Shown piece after piece: positions 34,001 to 45,400 of a DNA stretch of 64,000 nt (its first letter is position 1; every line of letters starts with the position of its first letter). Source of the DNA: Beta vulgaris subsp. vulgaris (Eukaryota; Streptophyta; Magnoliopsida; Caryophyllales; Amaranthaceae); assembly GCF_026745355.1 (NCBI RefSeq), contig NC_079202.1, forward strand, positions 30,066,070 to 30,130,069, given 5' to 3'. The position numbers were made by a program, and so were the translations under genes. Below the pieces are notes generated by a model that was given only the letters and a program-made list of their open reading frames with translations, made no database searches and was not told where the DNA came from.

Positions 34001-34694
34001 CATTCTATACGGAGCCTTTGAAATAGGTCCGGTTCCTGGCATCAAGTCTACGGTGAACTCAAGATCCCTAACGGTGGCAACCCGGTATCTCTTCAGGAAA
34101 CACATCAGGAAACTCAGATACGACTGGAATCTCCCTATTCTCATCTTCCTTTTCAATCCTCTGAACCCACATAAGAATAACGGACACCCCTTCTTCACAT
34201 AAGATTGAATTCTCATCGCAGACACTATCTTCATTCCCTTCTCCTTCCCAAGCTTCCTATAAGTCACCCTTTCTTTCTTAGGACCGACTAAGGACACCTT
34301 CTGGGCCTCACAATCAATTAGCCTTGAATCTTCCCAACCAATCCATCCCAAAACCACATCGAGGTCTGACAAATCAAACTCAACTAAGTCGGATGGAAGT
34401 TCACCCCAACTATCACTAAAGGTACTTGACTATGCAACTAGTACAATTAAACATTTCCCCTGATGGCAATGCAATTTCTAATGAAATAGACACTGGACTG
34501 CTTAACTGGAGCTTGTCTACTAAAGTGCTAGAAATAAATGAATGAGATGCTCCTGAATCAAATAACACTTTGACAGACAAGGAATTAATGAAAAAGGTTC
34601 CAACTACTACCTCAGAAACATTCTGAGCCTCACGCGGTTCATGACGAAAATCTGCCTTTAGACTGATTTCCCATCCCTGGTTTAACACCAGCAT
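34001..34694 (-). pseudogene. Tekay aspartic protease and protease-RT linker
   Basis: Protease from 34694: VKVLFDSGASHSFISS (catalytic DSG, about 34580), then LQLSSPVSISLEIALPSGEM. After a frameshift near 34410 comes [12 protein letters not shown], the place of the usual VILGMDWL motif with changed residues. The linker ends with [20 protein letters not shown], leading into RT. The frame overlaps the gag end at 34694-34639. Confidence 0.85.
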
Positions 34695-35681
34695 TGGAAG
34701 AAGCTAACTTCTGTTGATCATTCTGAGGTGCCTTACTACTCGGGTCAGGTTTGACTGCAGGTTCTCCACCAGCTTTTCTAAAGCACTCATATTCACGGTG
34801 CCCCAATTTCTGACAATAATGGCATGTCACCAAGTTGCCTTGACAATCTTTTCCAGGGTGGTTCTTATCACACCTTTTGCAGAAAAAGGTTCTCTCAGCT
34901 TTCTTCCCATTCCCTTGGTTCCCATTAGGCTTTCGACTAGGGTACCTATTATCTTTCTCAGTTTGGTTAAATCCACCATTGGGCTTAGGCTTCTTATCTC
35001 CAATTTGTTGGTTCCCATTGTTGTTATACTTCCTCTTTTCCCCAGAGGAAGTCCCTTCAATCTCTCTTCCTTTAATCCCATATAAGTGAGCAGCTCTACC
35101 ATAAATTTCATCAAGAGTCTCAAAAGTTACTCCTCCTAGATTACTTTGGAGAGTTAAGGTTAACCCTTGTTCAAACCTTTGGGCCTTTAAAGTCTCAGAT
35201 GGTACTATCTCAGGTGCGAACCTCATCAACTCCAAAAATTTGCTATAATACTCATTAACAGACATAGTCCCCATTCTCAGATTGGTGAACTCCATAGCCT
35301 TTTGCTTCCTTAAGTACGCAGGATAAAACTTACTCCTCAGGGCTTCTTTAAACTCGTCCCACCCAAAGTTCGGATCCTCTAAAAGATCATCTTTTCGTTG
35401 TTTCCACCAAAGGTCTGCCTCATCTCTCAAATAATAAACACATTATTAACTCTAAGGTTTTCAGGGCACACTATGGCATCAAAAAGCTTATCAAATTCTC
35501 GGATCCAGTTTTCTAAGCTAGCTGGGTCCTCTTTCCCATGGTAAGTCGGAGGTTTGACAGCTGCTACCCTCTTAAAGACCTCACCAAAACTATCAGTCTC
35601 ACTCTGCTTGGTTTCTTGATTAGCTATCACTTGAGTGATGTTTTCAGTGATCTTTGCTAGCCTTCTAACCATAGAACCCAT
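34639..35681 (-). pseudogene. Tekay gag
   Basis: The start at 35681 begins MGSMVRRLAKITENI and includes YHGKEDPASLENWIREFDKL. A frameshift at about 35430 leads into a 263-codon frame with the rest of the retrotransposon gag domain (ADLWWKQRKDDLLEDPN, LRMGTMSVNEYYSKF). A basic Asn/Lys-rich linker follows, then two zinc knuckles: CKRCDKNHPGKDC (about 34870) and CHYCQKLGHREYEC (about 34815). One indel is the only major break, so the gene is close to intact. Confidence 0.88.
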
Positions 35682-35941
35682 ACTCCTTCTCCTTCTTTCT
35701 GCATTTTGCTAGGAGTAAAAGTGTTTGAGTAAATATACATATATAAACATTCAGAGAATAACTGTCTATCTACCAAATAATTCAATAACAACCATGTCAG
35801 TATAACTAGTTCAAAATATAGCAATCACATATTTCGTACATCACGGCCAAATATGAGGCCTTATTCATAACAACTACTAGAACATTTGAGTGTATCAAAA
35901 TATTCTTAAGACAACTAGGTCGTTTCATGGCCGAAACAAAA

Positions 35942-36472
35942 CTATATATTCCTCTGGTTACTGGAGACTTCAAACTCTGGGTAGCCCGCCTCCATAACAT
36001 TCTCCAACTCGTCAATAGCCATATAATCATATTGGCCTGGGTATTCTCGACGGGTATATTCTGGGCTATCAGGCTCAGATGAACCTTCATATCCCATATT
36101 ACAACTGAAGAAATTGTGGATACTGGGCTAGGTAGGTCAATATCAATGGCATCCCCCCCTTTGGGCTCCATCTATTTCTATATACATTAACTCGGTGCCA
36201 AAATGAAGAATAGTGGCTAACCAAACTCCCTGGAACTCATGATTATCTCTGTTCCACTCCCCAGTTGGTAGGACTACATTAGCGTACTTATCATGGAGGA
36301 TTTGGTATTTGGGTGTCTGAGGAAGGTGAATTAAGGCTAACAGAATTTGGTAGGGTTCCTCACTGACCCATGGCTCCCAGTCAAATGCATTAATACCACT
36401 GGCCTCAACAATATCATCTATAAAATCAGGGACCGTTTTTCCTTCCAAAAGAAGTTCTTCAGAGTAATACAT
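35942..36472 (-). pseudogene. Extra ORF upstream of gag in the Tekay element, unknown function
   Basis: Between the primer-binding site and gag there is a minus-strand frame starting with ATG at 36472, about 110 codons. It includes DDIVEASGINAFDWEPWVSE and IHLPQTPKYQILHDKYANV. It shifts frame in a run of seven G (about 36160) into MEPKGGDAIDIDLPSPVS, and shifts again near 36095 into a third frame (GYEGSSEPDSPEYTRREYPG) ending at a TAG, 35942-35944. Across these shifts about 175 codons keep protein-like composition: acidic, Pro/Tyr-rich towards the C-terminus, no membrane segment, no zinc motif. I do not recognise the family. A leader ORF before gag is well known in Ogre elements; I am not aware of a standard one in Tekay. 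Confidence 0.5.
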
Positions 36473-37086
36473 TCCCTCATATGGTTAATCATCTGTTAAC
36501 AAAATTACTCATTAAAAGAAATATAATACACAATACTACTATTTGCTGGCCAATGCAGCATGACCTCTTTGTTTATCCCATACATAGGGAATAATAAAAT
36601 TTTTTCCTCTACTTCCAAGAACATCATATAAAAGTAAAAAGAATTGAGATATTACAAGAATATCATAAGAGTAATACTAATATATGATAACTAAATATAG
36701 TTCAAGATTTGTACTAGATGCACCACTTTGGCTTAAAATATTTATTTTAAAAAAAATCATAATTTTTTTTTAAAGTGTACTTGATTTCAAGATATAGAAT
36801 AGCCAAGGTGATTATAGCTCCCAGGTAAGGAAGTTACCCACAGCGTCGGGGAGAGCCTTCCTAATAACATATCTACACCCTTCATCTTTCCAAATAAAAT
36901 TATAAATATAGATATGTATATACCTTTTTGTGGCACTAGCAAGATGCATCTATACAAATCGTCAAAAATAAAATAACTAAACTTAACAAAAACAATTTAG
37001 AATGCAAATGCGAAACTCTATATGCCCATCTTATGTCTACCCATCAATTTTAATATTCAACTTTTATTTTTTCAAGACCCGAAAAA

Positions 37087-37095
37087 CTGATACCA
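37087..37095 (-). other. Primer-binding site of the Tekay element
   Basis: The minus strand reads AAGTGGTATCAGTTTTTC immediately after the 5' LTR. TGGTATCAG matches the complement of the initiator-Met tRNA 3' end. The stretch from here to the upstream ORF (36473-37086) is an AT-rich leader with nothing else recognisable. Confidence 0.8.
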
Positions 37096-37098
37096 CTT

Positions 37099-38874
37099 TG
37101 TAACACCCCCAAATTACTCACTTTTAAATAAATAATTTAATAAATAAATATTTGAGTAATTTAGGAGTATTACCGCCACGTGACTACCACGCTTTCGGCA
37201 ACCAACTACTAACTAACCAAAATAACTTGCAGCGGAAGACTTTAACCAAAAATAATAATACTTCTTTATTAATAAAAGTAAATATTGTCTCAAAACTCAA
37301 AATAAACGAAACATTCTAATCTAGGTGAAGATCCCCTTCCTAGTATGCTCCCATGCACATCCAAAATTCACCTGCAAATCTGCTTACCAAAAAGGTAAAC
37401 AGGGCAAAGCCAAATAGGAAAAAGAAAATACGCGTCAGTATAAACTGAGTACGAAATGTACTAGATAAGTAACACATTTGTTAGTTGGTCATAATTTTTC
37501 ATTTCGAAAACTCCATAACCAAAAATTCAAGAATAACTCTTTCAGAATAAACTATTTTCAAACACTTAATAATAATTCAAGAATAACATTTTAAGAACAA
37601 ACTCTTACCAAACACTTGAATAATAATTCAAGAACAACAAGAACAAACTCTTTCCAAACATTTGAATAGTAATTCAAGAATAACCTTTTTAAGAATAAAC
37701 TCTTTCCAAACAACTTGGATTAAAAATAACCCTGAAAACAATTCCTCTTCTTATCTCCCCTTCTATTTTGCTAAGTGTGCACACCCCCAAGCTAGTCATC
37801 CCATCACGGAGCTATATCAAGGGGTAACTATAATTGCCAACAAGTGGACTTTGAATCTCTTGATATTAATCAAGCGGAAATAATAATAATATGACTTGTA
37901 AGTCATGAATAAACCTCCTTTCCTCATAAACAACTTTTTGAACATTCAAAGTTCATAAAAACCAATCAACCTTTCCTTGTAAAAATAATTTAATTTTCCA
38001 AAAAGGATAACAAAACTTCTATATAAAATGATTGATAATATCATTCCTTCTTTTCACTTTCAAGAGTGAATAATAAAACATTGTAACCATTTTAAACCAA
38101 ATTTCTAAACCAATCCAACCAATAAAATCAATAAACAACTTTATCATATAAACCACATTTTAAAAGATCTAGCTACATAACGTACCTTGATCTTGCACAA
38201 AAAGCATACTAGTATCTCCACTTAGTCTTAATCTTGAACGATCTCCTAACAAACCAATAATAAAAATCTAATAAGTAAATTATCACATGAACTTAATCAT
38301 GAATGTAAACATGAATAACCTATCATGAGCATAATATTTTTGAGTAAGAAACATGGAAAATCTTTTTCTTTTCTTAACCCAAAGAGAATTAGAACTTGAA
38401 TAAGAAATATAAAAGTAGAATAGATAAGAAGAGAAAGAAGAACCTTGAAGTATGGATTCTCCAAAGTTTTTGTGTGGAAAAGATGGCTAAAGGTGTGGGG
38501 TATTTATAGGAGTAGAATAGGTAGAGTACTTAATTTTGAAAATAAAGAGTTTGTAACCTTCACCATAAATTAGGAGATTAAACCAAGATTTGTAACCTTC
38601 ATCATAAATTTGGAAAACAAAACTCCCCCATTTACTTCACAATCCCGTTAAAAATAATGGCCTAAAAAAATTAATTAATTTTTTTTTTTGTTTTTTGAAT
38701 AATTTTGACTAGGATTTAAAACCAAAAGTTTAACAAATTCAATTTTGGCGCCATCTTCCGCCAAAATAATTTAAAACGAGTGAAATTGCTAAAATACCCT
38801 TTGCTTAAAATATTTATTTTAGAAAATAAATATTTTAATTAATAAATAAATACTTGAAAATATGGGGTATTACA
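37099..38874 (-). repeat. 5' LTR of the Tekay element
   Basis: Pair of 29244-31013. It starts at 38874 on the minus strand (TGTAATACCCCATA) and ends GGGGGTGTTACA at 37099. It carries the promoter for the element; see the TATA box entry. Confidence 0.93.
38501..38510 (-). promoter_or_regulatory. TATA box in the Tekay 5' LTR
   Basis: The minus strand reads CCTATAAATACCCCACACC, about 365 bp into the LTR. The same sequence is in the 3' LTR at about 30641-30650. Confidence 0.6.
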
Positions 38875-39436
38875 AACCCTTGGTCGCTAATGGCTGGATT
38901 CGCGTCCGATGGACGGACCAAGTATTAGCGACCGCCTTAACTAAGTTCACGTCCGCACAAAAGCCTGACGCCAAAATAGCGTCCGTTTCGTGGGGCGGAC
39001 GCTAACTAGCGTCCGTTCTAGCGGACACAATTTAGCGTCCGGTAGGCAGGCGGACCTTATTTTGCGTCAAGCTGTTCGGACGCTAAGTTTAAAACTCGGT
39101 CGCTAATTCCTCGACCTCTTGCATGGTTCTAATTACTTTTAGCGGACGTTAACTTCATAGGCGGACGCTAATTTCCCTTTTCTTTGTTTTTAATACAATG
39201 CTAATTGTATTTGAATAGTTTTTAACCTGTTTCGTTTTCCAATCAAATATATACTCAAACTGTCCGCTAATGCGCCGAATTCTGCACTAATGACCTGTTT
39301 GCATTAAATATAAATTCATAAATACACTAATATAAATTCATACATACATAAACATAAGTTAACGATTTTAACTAAATTATATGTTTTCACGTTCCTAAAT
39401 ATAAACAAGATAGATAGTGAAAGCTAATGTAGGATC
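38875..39436. repeat. CACTA subterminal region, continued, and 3' spacer
   Basis: Positions 38880-39170 are dense in GCGGACGCTA, TAGCGTCCG and GGTCGCTAA motifs in both orientations, the continuation of the array cut at 29243. Positions 39171-39436 are AT-rich with no coding and lie 3' of the TNPA-type gene. Confidence 0.8.
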
Positions 39437-40568
39437 CTAAGTCGCACACGCATCACCACCGCCGCTGGGGGGGTCTCGAGGCCCGGGAGAGGGGAATGAA
39501 CCACCACACTGGCTCATCATCTGGATGTTTGTCTCCATAGTGGCCCTCATCTGCGTCAGGTACTCATCATACACCCTGCGATCCTCCTCTCTTTTATCCT
39601 TTTGCCTGGCGATGCGTTCCTCTTCTATCACCTTCTGCATCCGCTCACGTTCTCTTTGCATCTCGGCTCTCTCTTCCTCAAACTTCGCAGACAACTGAGA
39701 AAACATGGAAGGAGTGCAACTGGAGGACGAACTACCTCCTCTCCTCGAAGACCTCTAAAAATAGAGGTCTGCACTCGTCCCCAAACCAGGAACCCACCCT
39801 TTCTTTCTGCCACCAACAGTCTCAAAGAAAATCTGGTTCGGGGCCTTGGTTTCACCTCTTTCTTCACATTGAGCAAAAGTTTTGTCATAACTTTCCTGCA
39901 AGAATGGATTAAGCAAGTTTAAGACACTTAGCCAATCAAAATGAGAAAAACTAAGCCATTTCGAGCCTTTTTTGGGTTTCATGTTCCTATAATCATACCT
40001 CTATGTCTATTTCAAGTTCTAATTGCTCATGCAAGTCGTAGAATACTCATTTAAACTTTCTACTACTTAGTTGTATGATTTCAAGCAAGTTTAAGACACT
40101 TAGCCAATCAAAATGAGAAAAACTAAGCCATTTCGAGCCTTTTTTGGGTTTCATGTTCCTATAATCATACCTCTATGTCTATTTCAAGTTCTAATTGCTC
40201 ATGCAAGTCGTCGAATACTCATTTAAACTTTCTACTACTTGGTTGTATGATTTCAAGCAAGTTTAAGACACTTAGCCAATCAAAATGAGAAAAACTAAGT
40301 CATTTAGAGCCTTTTTGGGTTTCATGTTCCTATAATCCTACCTCTATGTTTATTTCAAGTTCTAATTGCTCAAGTAAGTCCTAGAATACTCATTTAAACT
40401 TTCTACTACTTGGTTGTATGATTTCAAGCAAGTTTAAGACACTTAGCCAATCAAAATGAGAAAAACTACGCCATTTCGAGCCATCACGCTCAGGCTGAGG
40501 CTCACGCCCCTCTCTGCCACTACCCCCCATCACGAGGACCACCTCCCGATCCGGTACCTGATGACATC
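39437..40568 (-). pseudogene. CACTA TNPA-type (Transposase_24-like) gene
   Basis: On the minus strand a Gly/Arg/Pro-rich N-terminus starts at about 40568 (MSSGTGSGGGPRDGG, then a frame change). It leads to KWRSFSHFDWLSVLNLL near 40480. After the repeats, a frame from 39982 to 39437 reads PNQIFFETVGGRKKGWVPGL, then one in-frame TAG (39755-39757), then a coiled coil (RAEMQRERERMQKVIEEERIA). The VGG-KKG-GLG block followed by a coiled coil is typical of the plant Transposase_24 family that accompanies TNP2. In studied CACTA elements this protein binds subterminal repeats. A 172-bp piece of the gene is tandemly amplified inside it. Confidence 0.7.
39911..40482. repeat. 172-bp tandem repeat inside the TNPA-type gene, 3.3 copies
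   Basis: The block AAGCAAGTTTAAGACACTTA starts at 39911, 40083, 40255 and 40426, giving periods of 172, 172 and 171 bp. Units are almost identical. Each contains the exon segment for SFSHFDWLSVLNLL plus non-coding sequence, so an exon-intron boundary region has been multiplied. This will alter splicing or add repeated peptide segments, depending on how it is processed. Confidence 0.9.
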
Positions 40569-40833
40569 TGCAAAAGCTTGAAAGTAGTCACATATTATAA
40601 TCAATAAAATATGAAATTAATCATAAACAAATTATAAAACCGTAGTACAAAAACTTGAAAATCACGTAATTAATCAATTTGGAAAAAGCTTCAAATTAAA
40701 AACATATTAAATGACTAAAACACATATAATAAAAATAAATAATATTTCTTACACATAGAGGTCTGCACTAGCGATAAAATGACAAACATATTGTCTTACA
40801 ACAAAAGCAAACTACATAAGGTAACAAAATACA
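40569..40833. other. Spacer between the TNPA-type and TNP2 genes
   Basis: AT-rich sequence with no coding frame or clear signal. It probably holds the 3' end of TNP2 and the upstream or intronic sequence of the TNPA-type gene. Confidence 0.5.
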
Positions 40834-42435
40834 CTAAACGTCATCAAACAAATCATCCTCGTCATCATCATCGTCAGTCAAATCACCAGTCTCGTTGCTG
40901 TTTTCATAATCACTTGGTTCTCCTTGTTCATTCGGCGCCCTAAATTTCATGATCTCATCATTATTGTTGTCGTCACCAGCATCATAATCTGGTATCTCAT
41001 CCGGAGCACAAAGAACTGCAGCGGTATCAACTCTTTCCTCCTGGAGAACATCCAAATCAACCGGGGCATCAACTTCGGACCTTGCCTTCGTTTTAAACAT
41101 AGCCCACCATTGCACTTTATCCCTCCTAAGACTGGGATACGGCGCGTAGTAACTTGGCTAACTTGGTACGACAATACAAACGGATCATATTTTGGGTATT
41201 TCTTGGTGTGATTGACTTCCACAAGTTTGTACTGTTCATGAATGTTCATACCCTTGTCCGAGTCCATCCAATTGCACTTGAACCAAATTGTCTTATAAAC
41301 AGCCAAATTACCATGGTACACCAGTTCAATAGCCTCCTCCAAAATGCCAAAGTAATCAGCTCTATCAGCAGCTTGTACACATACACCATAGTTCATAGTT
41401 GACTTATTCTTGCCATATTCCTGTGTATGAAAGTTATATCCATTCACAAAGAACTGATTCCACGTTCTCACTTGTCTGGAAGGACCCATAGTAAGAACTT
41501 GAGTGACATCGTCACATGTCATGGCACCAAGGACCTGGTTTTAGGGAATAAGTTAGTTCATGAAGGAATCTCAATGGTTATAACAAATAATGTACGAATC
41601 TCACATTTGTCTTGAACCAACTAGGGAACTCGGCTTCGCATTTGCTCCATACATCATCCTTAGCAATGTTCGGTCTTGAATTGACAATATAATCCTCGAA
41701 TCGCCTTGAGTAAGTAATGTCACACACGTTAGGCAAAGGACAAGTAGAATGTAACACAATGGGTCTACAACTTCTCACCAAATTACCTTTCATAATCACT
41801 TAAGATGCCACTGTTTGCAAGTACGTAAAGATGTGCTCGATCGTACTCCTTGTCTTGCAACCATCGCAAACGTCCATCTGTTCCCGGTCGACCGCAGTCT
41901 TCCCTGAACAACTCGGGGACACCAAGACCATGTGTGCTAGCGACATCAGGATTGACATTTCTTCCTAAGTCCCTTGATTTTGTGTCAACCCCGGGCTGAA
42001 AGTAGTTGGAGCAGAAGTTCGCTATCTCCTCAGTTACGTAGGCATTGCATATTGAACCTTCAACATGTGCTTTGTTTCCCACTTTACGTTTTAAGTGGTT
42101 AAGCAACCTGTCAGTAAGGTGATTATTAGCATTTTATGTATGAATTCAGTATTGTATGATACTTAAAACAAATTTAATTACCTTTCGAAAGGGTACATCC
42201 ATTTATACTGGACGGGGCCACCAACTTTTGCTTCATAAGGCAAGTGAACCGGCAAGTGCTCCATTGAATTAAAAAATGATGGAGGAAGATTTTTTCCAAC
42301 TTGCATAAGATCTCAGCGATGTTGTTCTCTAAGCGCTTCATCTCACTGACTTTGATTGTGGACGCACACAAGTCTCGAAAGAATTGACTTATTTCGGTTA
42401 TCGCCTTCCAAACATGCAAAGGAAGCAATTCTTTT
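40834..42435 (-). pseudogene. CACTA TNP2 transposase, 3' half (DUF4218 and DUF4216 regions)
   Basis: The frame resumes at 42430 after the G insertion with HVWKAITEISQFFRDLCAS (DUF4218 region). It is frameshifted near 42295 and reaches a 74-nt intron (42181-42108, AAG|GTAATT ... ACAG). The next exon (from 42107) reads LLNHLKRKVGNKAHVEGSIC. A second intron of 70 nt (41604-41535, AAT|GTGAGA ... CCAG) joins in frame to the DUF4216 region (MNYGVCVQAADRADYFGI, FKCNWMD, KYPKYDPFVL). A frameshift near 41155 precedes the acidic C-terminus (about 41115-40834), ending in a run of Asp. Both introns keep the frame. This half belongs to the same gene as 48000-49967. Confidence 0.85.
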
Positions 42436-45400
42436 TGTAACAGCCCGCACTTCCGAGCTGCTAACTAATCACACTTAAGATACACAAAACACAATCAACA
42501 CTTAACAAACCTCGAATTTGCATTTATTTACAGCGGAAACAAAACCTATAAAAACGATCCTGGATCTGTGGGTCAGGGGCCCACAATATCACAACTTGAA
42601 AATCAAATAACAGATTACGAATACTTTGAAACAAAACATCTAACTTTAACCTCAGCCCACCATTTCATAACATAAAACTCTTCTTCTTGATCAATAATCA
42701 TATTCCACGACCTCGACATCAACCCTGCAAATCACTAACAATGAACCCTGCCCCCACCAGGACAGGTTCGAAGAACAAAATCAGAAAAACTGAGTACACA
42801 CACTCTCCAACCAGAAATTCATTTTTAGTGGCTTAAAATATAGTTGTGCGGTTTATTACTCATCAAGTGGAACAATCCCAGACTTCAAAAATACTTAAAA
42901 TCAAATAGTTAGAAATGTTTCTATCACGACTCCAGCAACCCTTAACTAGAAAGTCCAATAAAGAGTACTCATACATATACTACAGATAATAAGTTCCTTG
43001 CCATAAGGACAATGTTCAACAACAGTTGAAATACATAAGCTCATCCAAAAACCTCATTTTGGTGGCTTAAGACCATTCGTATACAATTCATGCTAGAATT
43101 CAGTATGCTTCACAAGTAAGGTACTTGTTTAAAAATTTCAGGATTACTATCCTTGCACAATCGTATTAAAGTAAGAATTTTTATCATGAAGATCACCACT
43201 TAGATCATTCAAAAACCCTTTGGGTCGATAGCATTTAATTTCATTGGGTAAAGCGAACACGAATAGAGGGGGCTCCTTACACAAGGAGCCGACTGTCTCT
43301 AAGCTAATGGAGGTCGTCACCCCACCGTTTAAATATTTATGCTTGCAAGCCTTAACCAGGACATGTCCCATTTTTATTATCTGCTGGACTTCACCCACCC
43401 AGCGAGGGTTCGAAGGAGATCACCCATCCTCCAAGGGTTGTTGTTCATACCGTACCTTATTTGGTATCGGCCTTTACCCACTTGTATCCATAGTTTATTT
43501 ACATAAATAGTTTAAATGCACATTTATCAATACCACACGTGTTTCAAAGAACACATATTTATCCATGAAGAGGAAAAAGAAATCACAACTACTATGGTGT
43601 TGCTAATCATTGCAAGACTTAGATCTTCTTTTGAAATCTTTTGTTTTACGTCAACAATTTCACATATTAGTTACGTGTAAAGATATAAGGAAATAATCTT
43701 GTAAAAGTCGTATAGGCACTTAGTGTGCTCATTTAAACTTTACCAAAAGGGTTGAGTTAACTTAACATTTGGAACTTTTGTCAAAATAATTACAGCAAAA
43801 ATACTGAACTTAAAATGAACATAATTCCTGCTCGGTACTTCGAATTAGGAATTTCCAAAACTTAACCCTAATAACTTTTGGATCATGACTACTAAAGGAA
43901 CAATACCGCTCCATAACACATATTGAGCATCTCGCTCCATAAATGTTGTTTACTTTCCCCATAAAACAATCGCTAAATTATAATGCTTATTTTCCCAAAA
44001 ACACAAACTTAATCTTTCAAAACTTATTATACTCTTGTTCTTAATTCGTATCGCATACTCAATTCCAAAGTGTATCAACGACTTAAACTCCGTCCTGTAA
44101 ATTAATATAAAACAAAACAAAGTTGAAATGTAATTAACATATCCAAAATACCTGAACCTCAATAATCTTATAATAACACAAACTCGAATATCAAATAATC
44201 TCACTTACCTTAAATATTCCTTTCAAGGAAGCAATATACATAAAACGTATTCAAAATCAAATGTCTCTCCGCAGTCGAACCCGTAACATAATCAAAATGT
44301 AAAAAAAGACTCATAAGATAATTAACCATTATCGAGACCCAATTCTAAGCTCGTGCGATTAACCTGTAATATTTTACTTGTAGACTATAAGGTATCCTCT
44401 AACATGATTTGGCAATTCCCTTCATCATAATAGTTTCTCTTTGTACCTGGACTTCGTCTTTAACTTATAGCATCTAAACTATATCATTCCAAAATTCTCA
44501 TGATATGAATTTTCCCCTTAAAGGTTTTCTTATTCCCAATACATGAACTTTCTTGCCAGAATATAACCTTATTACATTATCATAAATCACCCACAATTAC
44601 TATGGCAAGTCAAAATATCTCACTCCATTCCAATACTCAACTCGTTGTCCTCATCCTTCTTAAATTTATAATTCACAACCATACGTCCCCATGTATTTGT
44701 AATGAAAGCTCATAGTAGCCTTAACACCATACGCTTAGTATTGTCATTATATAAATTTAATTACCATGCTCTCTATTATCTAGATTTATATTTTTCTTTC
44801 CCAATATCCATTTACATAATCGTACTTATCTTACTAGAAAATTATACCTTTAAACTTTCCTACTTAATCCAATTCCACATATGACCTTTCATAACTTAAA
44901 TACTGTTACACTTCTCTATTTCATATTCTTTTAAACCACCACCCATATCTTGATCCTTTATTTCTCTAATATGACCTTCACATTTCAGATCTTACTCCTC
45001 AATATTTAATATTTTCGTCTCAAATACTTATTTTGGTTATAACATCTCTTGGACTCACAAAGCTATTGTAACCACTCTATTAACCCTTAGATTAATGTTG
45101 AACTTCCAAAATTCACTTCCAAATAATTAGATATCTAACTTGACTTTTATACATAACATTTTATACTCTTCCCACCTTCCCATTTCCTATTTTTACTTCT
45201 CCAATTAGAAAATAAGACTCCTAACTCTTTTGCACTCCTCATTGATACCCATAATAGAAGTTTTCCAAACTCAGTTATCACCTTCCCTCGACTTAGTCAA
45301 CATAACTCAAATTTAGTGTCTGATACTTCCCAAAACCATCACTCCAGCCTTTTATATCGATATCACTATTAAAAACTCATTTATTTAACTCTATGTTACA

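Larger units (their letters stand above)
29244..38874 (-). mobile_element. Complete Tekay-type chromovirus LTR retrotransposon, minus strand
   Basis: Two LTRs of 1770 bp (29244-31013) and 1776 bp (37099-38874) flank minus-strand gag, protease, RT, RNase H, integrase and chromodomain. A primer-binding site lies next to the 5' LTR (37095-37087) and a polypurine tract next to the 3' LTR (31030-31014). AACC occurs at both outer junctions (29240-29243 and 38875-38878), the remains of a 4-5-bp target duplication. The LTRs are very similar (by eye about 98%), which makes this one of the younger insertions, but frameshifts in gag, RT and integrase mean it does not encode intact proteins. A broken extra ORF lies upstream of gag. 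Confidence 0.92.

Noticed and set aside
39911..40482. CRISPR-like repeat array
   Set aside because: Units are 172 bp with no unique spacers and lie in a eukaryotic transposon gene. No cas-like genes or short repeat-spacer pattern occur anywhere in the window.
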